A stretch of 64,000 bases of DNA from Acrasis kona (lineage: Eukaryota; Heterolobosea; Eutetramitea; Acrasida; Acrasidae), in contig JAOPGA020000687.1 in the NCBI GenBank assembly GCA_026419775.2, positions 62,001-126,000 on the forward strand, in the 5' to 3' direction. Numbering within the stretch: position 1 is the first letter of the stretch; each line of letters opens with the position of its first letter. Shown piece after piece: positions 28,387 through 38,015 of this stretch. The notes below the pieces were generated by a model. That model was not told the DNA's origin and searched no databases. It saw nothing but the letters and a program-made list of their open reading frames with translations. Both the position numbers and the translations under genes were made by a program.

Positions 28387-29805
28387 ATGAAAACTACAAT
28401 CATCACTTTATTGGCAGTCGCAGCCATTGCATGCTTTGTTAAGGCTACTTCAATATCATTCTCAGATGGAACCAACTTCTACGTACCAAAGAACAACCAA
28501 GTCCTCAAGTACACAGGCCACAATGTTAACTTCGTACATGCAATCAATGTACCTGAAGAAAACATGATTGGTACTACATACGATGGAGTTGTCGATCGAA
28601 TCAACAAATATCTATTCTTGGTATCTGGAAGAGAAAACAACTACTTCATCTCTAAGATTCTTCTCAACACCCATACCCTAGTGCAAACCCGAAAACTCAG
28701 TTCCAAACCTTTTGGACCAGTATACGCTGACCAAGAATTCTTTTACTACTTGATCAACAAACCAAACGCTGTCAACACCACCCTAGCTAGATTCCCCATC
28801 GACGATATTTCTGGTGAACCAGAAACACTCGAACTACAAGGACTAGTGAAACAAGTTGGTCCTCGCCCTGATCCAAGAGATGGTTTCAACAGTGAGATCG
28901 ACTTGGTTGCTTACTACACTGGTCCAAAAGGCCTTCTACAACGTACTTCAACTCGTGCTTACAACGTCATTCCAGCAATTCCCATCAGAGAGGACAAGGT
29001 TATTTTATGGGTTCAAAATGGTTTCGCTTATGACATCTTCGATCGCGATGGCAACAAGGTGGTCAGCTCATTTACATTCTTGACTTCTTCACTAAATGCA
29101 ACTGGCAACGAAGCAGTTGTTGGAGCATCCTCTGATCTCGTACACGCCATCCAAGAAGATAGGTATCAACGTGGTTCCCTTCATCTTAAGGTTGCTGATA
29201 ATAAATATCTCAAACTTGATGATGGATCACTAAACAAGTCAAACCAATTTAATCTAGAGAATGCAGCTGGTATCCTACCAAGAGTCGATAACAACAAATT
29301 GCACTATGTGGCTAACCATGTCCTCTATGTGTATGATGTCACTAATGGAAACCTAAAGAAGACAAACATAAACAATCAAGATTGCCCACCCTGCCCATGT
29401 GGCGAAGCTCACCTGTCTGGAGATAACAATGCCTCACCAGCAAGAAGTGGCCCTAACAACAGCTGCCCAACTTGCAAACCTTGCCCAACTACTCAAGCAC
29501 CAACGACCACAACCGCTGCTCCTACCACGACTTCACCACCAGTTCAATTGACTCCAAAACCAACCACATGTCCACCTTGCCCATGTGGCGAAGCTCACCT
29601 GTCTGGAGATAACAATGCCTCACCAGCAAGAAGTGGCCCTAACAACAGCTGCCCAACTTGCAAGGCCTGCCCAACAACAAGAACTCCAACTCAAAACGAA
29701 TCCGGAGAAGACAATGCCAGAGCAGCAGACTCTGCATCAAGCACTATTATCGCCGGAGCTGTTGGAGCTGTTGGAGCTGCTGCGGTTGCTGCTGCCATGC
29801 TTTAA
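28387..29805 (+). CDS. secreted, probably GPI-anchored surface protein with duplicated Cys-rich unit
   Basis: A 472-residue protein. MKTTIITLLAVAAIACFVKA is a clear signal peptide, which fixes ATG 28387. The main ectodomain (about 25-335) is beta-rich, with several N-glycosylation sites (NTT, NAT, NKS). It resembles repeat beta-sheet surface proteins but I cannot name a family. A stalk follows with two copies of a Cys-rich unit (CPPCPCGEAHLSGDNNASP onward to CPTC), separated by a Thr/Pro-rich spacer typical of O-glycosylation. The last 20 residues (STIIAGAVGAVGAAAVAAAM) are small and hydrophobic with no following charge, as in GPI-anchor signals. A surface receptor or adhesin role is inference. 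Confidence 0.75.
   Translation: MKTTIITLLAVAAIACFVKATSISFSDGTNFYVPKNNQVLKYTGHNVNFVHAINVPEENMIGTTYDGVVDRINKYLFLVSGRENNYFISKILLNTHTLVQTRKLSSKPFGPVYADQEFFYYLINKPNAVNTTLARFPIDDISGEPETLELQGLVKQVGPRPDPRDGFNSEIDLVAYYTGPKGLLQRTSTRAYNVIPAIPIREDKVILWVQNGFAYDIFDRDGNKVVSSFTFLTSSLNATGNEAVVGASSDLVHAIQEDRYQRGSLHLKVADNKYLKLDDGSLNKSNQFNLENAAGILPRVDNNKLHYVANHVLYVYDVTNGNLKKTNINNQDCPPCPCGEAHLSGDNNASPARSGPNNSCPTCKPCPTTQAPTTTTAAPTTTSPPVQLTPKPTTCPPCPCGEAHLSGDNNASPARSGPNNSCPTCKACPTTRTPTQNESGEDNARAADSASSTIIAGAVGAVGAAAVAAAML
29392..29663 (+). repeat. 86-base perfect direct duplication inside the surface-protein gene
   Basis: Bases 29392-29477 and 29578-29663 are identical over 86 bases, 186 bases apart, with no silent difference. 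Each copy encodes one Cys-rich stalk unit. The intervening Thr/Pro spacer is unrelated to the unit. This points to a recent duplication or ongoing gene conversion. Confidence 0.9.
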
Positions 29806-29844
29806 TAAATTTAAATGTCAAAAAATTACAATTTTATTTCTACA

Positions 29845-31929
29845 CTATTTTTGATATATATACGGATCCACTAATGGTTGTACTTGCAACAACTTCAACA
29901 CAGCAACAATGATACCCATCAATCCCTCGCCAGCAATCAACCCACTACTCACCGCAAAAAAGTATTCTTTGGATTCCTTTGGCCACCCACGCCTCCACAG
30001 CACGTGAATAACGCTACCCGTAAACATTGCCAAACTTTGTTTAGGCGGCACTATAAACCCAATACCAAACGCCAACGCGCTCGGAACATAATTAGCCGCA
30101 TGCTCTCCCCACACGAGCGACACAATCTTCCCAGTCAACGCCAACATGAACCCAAACAATGCACCGCCCAATATACCCCAGTTACTATACAATGGCAATG
30201 CACTCAAACCCTCCGATAGCATTTCTGCCACGGCCTTCCATGCATTTGCAGCAGGTGCTGGTAGTTGACTGCTTCCGATCTGATAAGCGTTATCGTACAA
30301 GTAATAAATGGGCACGCAGAATAAAATTCCACACAAGATTCCCAGCGATTGCGCTATGAATTGTTTTTTTGGCGACACTCTCAGGATGTAACCAGTCTTC
30401 AAATCCTGCATCATGTCTCCGCATTGCGAGGCACCCGCGGCGACGATGCCTGCGGATAGCAAGTTCGTGCTGATTTGTTTGGGCGCCAATCCAGCAAATA
30501 CTAATTGTGTTACCTTTCCCATGCCTCCCACAGGATTAATGTCCGTCTCTCCTGCACATCTCGTTGCGATGATGCTCAATAACATTCCGAGTGGAATGGA
30601 TGCCCACACAAAGTAATATTTAATGTCGAACACAAAGTGACCGATCAGCGTCAAGAGTACGGTGCTGCAAAGTAGACCTAGTACTGGCCAGTACCATGGT
30701 ATCATGTGCGAATCCACCTCTTTTTGTTTGATCTTGTCCGTCGTCGATTGTTGGATGTTTTCGTCGTCATCGTCTTTTGCTTTTGTTCGACCGCGACTGG
30801 TGCTGGCTATGCGTTTGGCAACGTTATAGAGGGCCAAGAATACAATTTTGCTCGTGAAGAGAAGTTGGACGGCAGAGTCAGCCGTCATGATGGCCACGCC
30901 CACCCATAAGATCCAACCGCGCACACCATTGTATTCTAGGACGTGACCGGTCACCCAATTGTTACCCTTGATGACGGGACCTAATATGCCGTAGCCTACA
31001 ATGCCTCCGAATAACATACTGGCCGTGGCGCGCATGCCGCTCAGCATACCTCCACCGGTAAGGAGGGGGTCCAAGTATAGCGTGAAGCCCAAGGAATGTA
31101 ATGTGTTTGGCATGGGCGGTTCTTCCACCATTGGGATGAAGAATACCAAGAGCGACCATAATGCTGCACCAATGCTGTAGTATAACATGATCTTTGCTTT
31201 ACGAACTGTTTCTGCTCCTTTTGCGAACATTGCTTCAATTGTATTTGCAGTTGCCGTGCCTGATGGAAATTTTAACTTGTCTATAATGATCATCTATGGA
31301 AATTAGAGCAGAGTTGCCAAAGTTGTTACTTGTTTGCGAAGCGGTACTGCAAAATATACGCCAAAGAAGGCAACGCTTAGTGCCCAGGCAAATAGCTGCC
31401 AAATGTCATACTTTTCTCCTAACAATTGTAATGCAGGTATGGAGCTCACGAGCCCAGCAGTACTCGTCATCGTTCCTGCTGATGAGGCAGCAGTCACAGC
31501 CAAACATGTTTCGTACTTGCTAAAGGGAACTACTGGGTTGATAACTTTGAAAACTCCAATCGCGATAATCGAAGCAAACACGGAGCCACCTTGGGTCCAA
31601 CCTAGAATTGAATAAATTTAAATTGATAAAAAAAGTTGCGTGCCTGTTCTGAGTCCAAAGTTAACATTGATTGCTGCTACAAGCACTCCAATCAAGCACC
31701 CAACAAGTATGGCCCTAAATGTGAACTCATTGTGTTCTTTATATCTATCGTATTCAGAGGGATCATAATCAATAACTGGAGGATCTGGATCCTCCAACTC
31801 TTCGTTCGAATCCTCCGAAACTTCGTCTTCGACAGGTACATGTCGGTATCCCTCCTGTCTTATTGCTTCGTGTGGAGCTCTAAAATCATTACCGACTTGA
31901 CTAGCACTCCCTACTTCCCTCTCAGACAT
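29845..31929 (-). CDS. OPT/YSL-family oligopeptide or metal-chelate transporter
   Basis: Three exons, 31929-31644, 31601-31330 and 31293-29845, give 668 residues. The acidic cytosolic N-terminus of about 70 residues is followed by many hydrophobic helices typical of the oligopeptide transporter superfamily (proton-coupled import of peptides, siderophores or metal-nicotianamine). Conserved landmarks are FTFRAILVGCLIGVL, KLKFPSGTATANTIEAMF, LLTGGGMLSGMRATASMLFG and DLKTGYILRVSPKKQF. Intron 1 (42 bases) uses a GC donor: ACAG, then GCACGC, with an ordinary CTAG acceptor. The splice restores GLRTGWTQGGSVFAS. Intron 2 is 36 bases, GT-AG. The eukaryotic/prokaryotic YSL-like branch fits better than the peptide branch, but the substrate cannot be told. 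Confidence 0.85.
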
Positions 31930-32037
31930 GAGTGATGGTTAGGAAAAAGGTTTTGTATGTCCTGACGTTGAAATGACGCGCATCCAAATCAACCAAGAGT
32001 GATTAATTTTTGAACAAGTTGATGTGAATAGAACTCT

Positions 32038-34089
32038 TCAAGCTTTATTTTCAGATAATTTAGAGGACTGTTTTTCAACAAATTCATTATACACCTTTTC
32101 GATTGCGGGATCCAACGGCAGCATGCCCAGCGGTATCTTGTCAATTTGAGTAAAACATACATTCAAAACATTTCTCTTTTTTGGTTGGTGAACAGAAGTT
32201 TGAGCAGGGAAGTAGGCGAGCGTAATGCTCTGATCAAAACTAAACAGAAAAGTAAACCAACTCTTTAATTGAGATTTGCCCATACACATGAGCAGGAAGG
32301 TTTTCCATTTATAATCCTTATCCTCTTTACGCTGCACATTCATCTGCGTCACAATCATTATGGATGAAATAACATAATAACAAAGAATCTCGTCGCCCTT
32401 CAATATTTTGGTCCTGTCGACATGCAAACCCTTCATACGCTCTCTCGCGGCGGTCACAAAGTCCCAAATGTGATTTTTTGTAAAATAATTCGGACCAACA
32501 AATCCATCGAGAAGGAATGCAGTTATGGAATCTGCAAACCTTTCACACTTTTCATTCATATTTTGTATTTTTATTGGGTCCTTGTCAATAGCAAGCGCAT
32601 CGTCCTCTGCGCCATCCATCTCTAAATTGCTCATGTATAATTCCAACAAGTGCATAGCCCTTACTCTAACCAACCTCGTCAAATCGTCGGTTTCGTCAGT
32701 TTCTAGTCTTTCCAGTGCCACTTTTACGCTTCTCTTTTGTTCAATCACTTGTTGTTTGTATGCCAACATTTTATCTCTAATCTTTTTATTTTCGTCCATG
32801 TTGACAATCTCCCTCAAATCACACATCTCCAATTCCATGTCCTCTATGACTTTGGCTAGTCTGTGCATCTGATCGATTGTGGTGTCTCTGTATGCCTCCA
32901 ACTCTTGTAGCTGTTTATTTTTTTCATTACAATCATTTTTGAGCTTGGCTATAGTAGCAATGTACTCTAGCTGGTGACTTTCCAGATCGGCAATCATCTT
33001 GTCCTTTGAATGATCTTTAATGTTGTATGAGGACTCCCTATGAACGGTGTTAATGTGGTCTAGCTCATCATTAGCTGTATTGAGCTCTTTTTTCAAGGTT
33101 TGGTTCTCTTTGATGCTGTCCTGTAACAAAGATTTGATCCTTTGGTACTCTTGGAATAGCTCAAAGTTGGACATTGGAGGTGGACTTGAGTTCAAAAGCT
33201 CTGATTCAAACTTTTCCTTAATGTTGTTTCTCGCTTCATCTGAGCGAGGACTCATGATGGAGATTGAGCTCACAATTTCTGCATGGGTTTGCGAATGTGT
33301 GTCATCAGAGTCAGAGTCGTCGGAGTTGATAATGTTCAAAATGTCATCAGTTTTGATTCTACGATTACTTTTGCTGGTGGGAATTTGACTACTATCAATG
33401 CTAATCGATCTCCTATTCACCTTTGGGTCTTTTGGTTCTGACGATTCGCTTTTATTTGTGAGGTTGTCTGGAGTTTTTGTCGTGTTCAATAAATTCATGA
33501 TACCATAGTGCTGGTCCGTGAGAGATGCAACCGCCTTATGTATTGGAGTGGATTTGCACGTTTCAACGTTGATGCTAAACTTCAATGTCAAATTTTGGTT
33601 ATAAGTGGGGTCTATAAGCTTGAACTTTATGCTTTCGAGAGCAGTATTATTGATGTAATCGGACACATTAATTTTGATTGGTTCACAGAGTGGTTTGACC
33701 TGCTGTCATTTAATTGTTTTTAAAGTGTGGCTTACCCCTGTAACGAAATACATGTCTATTGTTCTGGATTTGAATTTGCCACCGCCCTTGGAATATAGCT
33801 TTTCGGTGAACATCAAAGATTTGTTTATATCAAGGTCGTGACTCCCCTCACTCTTTTGGGACCAAGTGACTTGATGCTTCTCTATTATAGTATCTCCTTT
33901 GCGTCTCACATCATTGTCCACCTTCTCCTCTGAGAAGTATATGTATCCACGAGAAGGAACATTTTTCTGCACTTTAGTCTGCCTCCAGCTTAGCCCAATA
34001 GCTCGAAATCGTGTAGGCAATCCGAGCAAGCAGTGTATGTCAAATGTTATATCGAAAGTTTCTGTCTCTGTCTTGAATAGAGATAACAT
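32038..34089 (-). CDS. NT-C2 domain and coiled-coil protein
   Basis: Two exons, 34089-33736 and 33699-32038, with a 36-base intron, give 671 residues. The first about 180 residues resemble the N-terminal C2 (NT-C2) domain of EEIG1, EHBP1 and plant PMI proteins: MLSLFKTETETFDITFDIH, LPTRFRAIGLSWRQTK, SIKFKLIDPTYNQNLTLKF. That domain links membranes or Rab GTPases to actin and organelle movement. A Ser/Asp-rich linker follows, then a long coiled coil (about residues 285-440, from NFELFQEYQRIKSLLQ). A helical C-terminal domain (RLVRVRAMHLLELY to DPAIEKVYNEFVE) is distantly like dilute/myosin V cargo domains. The role in membrane traffic is inferred. ATG 34089 matches the family start. Confidence 0.65.
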
Positions 34090-34256
34090 CAGCTTTTTGT
34101 AAAAATAGCTCAAGTTATGACCTTTCTAGAAAAGGTCCTTCAACTAGCATTGCCACAAAAATGCTTTTAAAATTTAAATGTGCCAAGATCCAATGTGAAC
34201 ATGTCAAAATGCGTCAATGAGCAGTCCAGTTTACAAAATTTATTCAAGTTCACAAG

Positions 34257-35735
34257 ATGGAAGTTATCAACCTAGACAGCGATGAGGATGATATTGTGGA
34301 GGTCTCATCCTTCGTCACAAAGAAGACAGTAGTAACACCCAATCGAAACAGTTCGGAATCAACTATCATACCAACAATACAAAGAAGAGACAGTACCCTT
34401 CTGAACACGTCTATTGATTTAGATTCTGACATTTACGATTTGATACTCGGCACAAAAGAATCTGATCTTCGAAAAAAGCACTGTAAGGATGTCGTGGAAG
34501 ATTCTATGGAGGTTTCGGCCCCAGAGTCACCAAAGCCAAAAAAAAGAAAACCTGAAGTCACCAAAGAGGTAGTAACCGCAACAAAAAAAAGGAAGCAAAA
34601 CACTTCCTCATCCCAACAAGATTCACAACCCACGCTGTCGCAACAATCAACACAAAGTGACGACGAGGGCTATGATTCATGCTCCTCCACATCAAGCACA
34701 CAATCTGCGAAAGAATACAAAAAGGTGACGAAAGACTTTGTAAGACGCGCCAAAGGCAGCTACGCTTTGGATGAACTAAACATTCAAATAGATTCCAACA
34801 TGATTAAAAGTGTTGGAGGGAAATCAATCAAAGAACAATTAGAACTTCACTTTGACAAATCCCGTATACTAGTGCAAGACCTAGATGTAGCACATTCCAT
34901 CAAATGGACAAGATACCTCCCACTTGATTATGTAAATTGGTTGCAAGAATGTGCTAATAAAAAATTAAAATCCCATCGTCCACAGGATGGTGTTGTTAAA
35001 GTAGAAATTAATAATTATTGTTTGGTCCGTATACCCGGTGACACCATGGTCGAACTTATCCAGGCCAATACTCTTGTAGAATATGTACAATGTTTAAAGC
35101 AGCACCTGTGTGAACAATCCGATCTCACAAATAATCTTGAAATGTATCAAGATTTATCCAAACCATTAACCATTATACTGTTGATGGAGGGCCTGCATTC
35201 TTTTATAAAGGGCATAGAACAAGCCAAATACAAACGCATCATGGAGGGTAAGAAAAAGACAAAGGATTCCGTACCTGATATTGCACTTCCTAATATTGAA
35301 AAAGCTCTTTTAGAGATGCAATTGATCCATGGCGTGAGAGTATTTGAGACGGTGAATGCTGCGGCAACTGCACAGTTTATTGCACAAATGACAAAGAATT
35401 TGGCAGAGGCTCCTTACAAAAAAAGGACAAGCGTTCTTGACTTTAAATCTTCGAGTGCGACACCATTCAGTTTGAGTACTGCTGGTGGTGGCCGAAAAAA
35501 ACAAAGCTTACAAGAAGTATGGCGTAAACAACTCACAGAGGTGCCCTCAGTGTCTGAGAAGATTGCGAATGCTGTGGCAGATAAGTACCCAAGTGTGAGA
35601 ACGCTACTTCGGGCGTATGAGGAGTATGAAGGTGATAGCGAGAACATGTTGAAGGATTTGCAAGTGGATCAAAAGCGAAAGGTTGGTCCTGTGGCATCTA
35701 AATGTATTTCAGAAATTTTTGGGGCAGATGAATAA
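34257..35735 (+). CDS. EME1: EME1-like partner of the MUS81 structure-specific endonuclease
   Basis: MUS81-EME1 cuts branched DNA at stalled forks and recombination joints; EME1 is the non-catalytic partner. The 492-residue protein starts with a short acidic motif (EVINLDSDEDDIVEV), which could be a SUMO-interacting motif, followed by a basic, disordered region with nuclear localisation signals (PKPKKRKPEV). The nuclease-like fold spans about 195-370 (YCLVRIPGDTMVELI, TIILLMEGLHSFIKGIEQ, IEKALLEMQLIHGVRVFE). A C-terminal helix-hairpin-helix pair (EVWRKQLTEVPSVSEKIANA) binds partner and DNA. The MUS81 motif ERKxxxD is absent, as expected of EME1. A single exon; the stop overlaps AATAAA. Confidence 0.8.
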   Translation: MEVINLDSDEDDIVEVSSFVTKKTVVTPNRNSSESTIIPTIQRRDSTLLNTSIDLDSDIYDLILGTKESDLRKKHCKDVVEDSMEVSAPESPKPKKRKPEVTKEVVTATKKRKQNTSSSQQDSQPTLSQQSTQSDDEGYDSCSSTSSTQSAKEYKKVTKDFVRRAKGSYALDELNIQIDSNMIKSVGGKSIKEQLELHFDKSRILVQDLDVAHSIKWTRYLPLDYVNWLQECANKKLKSHRPQDGVVKVEINNYCLVRIPGDTMVELIQANTLVEYVQCLKQHLCEQSDLTNNLEMYQDLSKPLTIILLMEGLHSFIKGIEQAKYKRIMEGKKKTKDSVPDIALPNIEKALLEMQLIHGVRVFETVNAAATAQFIAQMTKNLAEAPYKKRTSVLDFKSSSATPFSLSTAGGGRKKQSLQEVWRKQLTEVPSVSEKIANAVADKYPSVRTLLRAYEEYEGDSENMLKDLQVDQKRKVGPVASKCISEIFGADE

Positions 35736-35882
35736 AATTTGTTTTCAAGTGATGGTCGTTTGTCATCGATACTCTGTAATCTCTTTGAAGTCCATAAGGT
35801 CTAATCAAGGTGTGACATTCAATTTTCCAAAAGCCAACCCCTTACAAAATTCTGGCGGGAAAATTTTCAGACAAGAAAGACG

Positions 35883-38009
35883 ATGCCATCAAATGACCAA
35901 TTCACTACTATCGCAGTTGTTGGACAACGTATGTATTATATCAAATCAAAATATCCTGACCGCCTTAGCGCGAAGTGGTAAATCATCTCTGATTTTGAAA
36001 ATCACAGGAGACAAATCTGACAAAGATAAACAGGTTTTTTATTCACAACTCCATTTGTACTTATCAAAAGAATCCACGATTATTACCGCCCAAACACTTT
36101 GAGTTGGATGCGTCCTTCGGACAATCCGTACATTTACTCTTTCTAGAGATCAATGAAGAAAACCAACAAGAAACAGATTTTATTTTGGGAGAATCCAACA
36201 TTGTTCTGGTAGTTGTCGACATCAACTCACAATACCAAAAAGATGAAGTAAACAAATGGATTGAAAGGTCTAGGAAGCACAAGGTAACAAACACCTTCCT
36301 TCAATCTAATTTTCATCAGAAACCTATCTTTGTCATTCAAAGCAAAGCTGATCTTTTGGAGGGAGAAGTTGAAGATTTAACAACGCTTGTAGAGGTACAA
36401 CAACAACAGCGACAACAATACATTAACACAACATGAAGAGATACGAAAAATACCAATACTGTGGAACAACATCAGTAAAAAAGAAGAGAGGAGTGGAAGA
36501 AATAGTGGGTGCCCTGTGCCAATTCGCACTGTTCCCTACGGACGTCATTTTTGATGCAACATCAAAAGTAACACATACAAAACATTCATGTTAACACAAT
36601 AGAATTTAAATAAATCATCGGTACCTGCTTTTGAAAGAGTATTTTGGATCCTAGATCGTGATGGAGACGGTGAATTGTCACAAACAGAGTTTACGGAGCT
36701 GCTATCAATCTTTCAATCCTCTGATCCAGAGATCAACATTGAGAAGCCATCAGGGTGCAATCTGATATCCTATCTAAGCATCATCAAGGACCTCATGCAA
36801 CTAAACAGGTTTGATCTGGTGTGGACACTGCTCAGAGAATTTAGTTACCAAGATAATCTACAGGTCGATGATGTTGGCATATCGTAAGTTGACACCACTC
36901 ACATTGTTGCTAATCATGACAGACAATTATACCTACCGGAGCACAATCCAGCAACCGACATTATTGTACTGACGAATTATGGAAGGGACGTACTGACAGC
37001 ATTGTTCAAACGCATCGACACGGACTCTGATCTACTTTTAAGCCAACAAGAATTAACGAGCGCCTTCATGTTCGTACCTCTCAAGGACAGTCTGATCACT
37101 GTTGCCGATCAATTCACAAACGGTCACGACATGTGCCAATCAGTACACAAAAAGATGACATTGGTGGGATGGTTGGCGCTGTGGAGCTTCACGACCAGAC
37201 AAGATCCACAGGCGCTGCTACGATGCCTCGTGTTTTGGGGAATTCCAGAATCCATCCTGTCAAGGACGCTACAAATCAAGAAGAAACGTGATTTTAGAAA
37301 TGGTCCACAAGACATGCCCGACACCATACAATGTTACGTATTTGGTGCCGCCAAGAGCGGAAAGACTTGCTTGATGAAGAGTTTGATTGGACAAGAATTC
37401 GATCACGAATACAGCGCCACCAACGAACAGCACAGCGTGGTGAATGTGGTTGACTATCGGGATCAACGGTACTATTTGGTGGTTACGGAGTTTCAAGACA
37501 TTGAGGTGCCCGTCATTTTGAAGAGATTAGAAAACATGAATCAATGTGATGTAGTTTGTTTGGTATATGACGCCAGCGATCAATTTTCTTTTTTGCATTT
37601 GAGCACCGTCCAAAAAGACTTGTCCAAAACTCTTCCTCGCTTGTTTGTTTCTTCCAAGGTTGACCTGCAAGAGGTTGACCAAGATTTTGATGTGACGCCC
37701 GAAGAATATTGTGACCGTCTGCAATTGGTGAGACCGTTACGCGTTAGTGTTGCTGGTGCAGATGATGCGCTTCACATTTCTGAGCTCTGGAAGGAACTCG
37801 TCCTTGCCGCTGTGAATCCTGATCTTGCTTTGCCAGAGTGGGAGGAGAGCGAGGATAGCGACGAAGAAGAGGAGGAGATTGTGCCACGAGAGGTACCAAA
37901 TGTAGTGGTCAAAAGGGTGGTGAGGATTGGTCTTGCAGTTGGTGTTCTTGCCGCTGTAGGGTACGCAGTGTATAGATTTGGGTTTAAGAAGGCAGAATCA
38001 AAACAATAA
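35883..38009 (+). CDS. mitochondrial Rho GTPase (Miro/Gem1)
   Basis: An outer mitochondrial membrane GTPase for mitochondrial movement and ER contacts. Seven exons join in frame to 631 residues: 35883-35928, 35969-36033, 36071-36283, 36320-36394, 36439-36567, 36603-36883 and 36923-38009. The introns are 40, 37, 36, 44, 35 and 39 bases. Splice 1 creates the first P-loop, GQPRSGKSS. Two EF hands follow, DRDGDGELSQTEF and DTDSDLLLSQQEL; the second has hydrophobic residues in place of Ca ligands and may not bind calcium. The second GTPase domain starts with FGAAKSGKTCLMKSL. The C-terminal VVKRVVRIGLAVGVLAAVGY is the tail anchor. Full Miro architecture and length. The stop is six bases from the EFHC1 stop. 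Confidence 0.93.
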
Positions 38010-38015
38010 AAGTAT

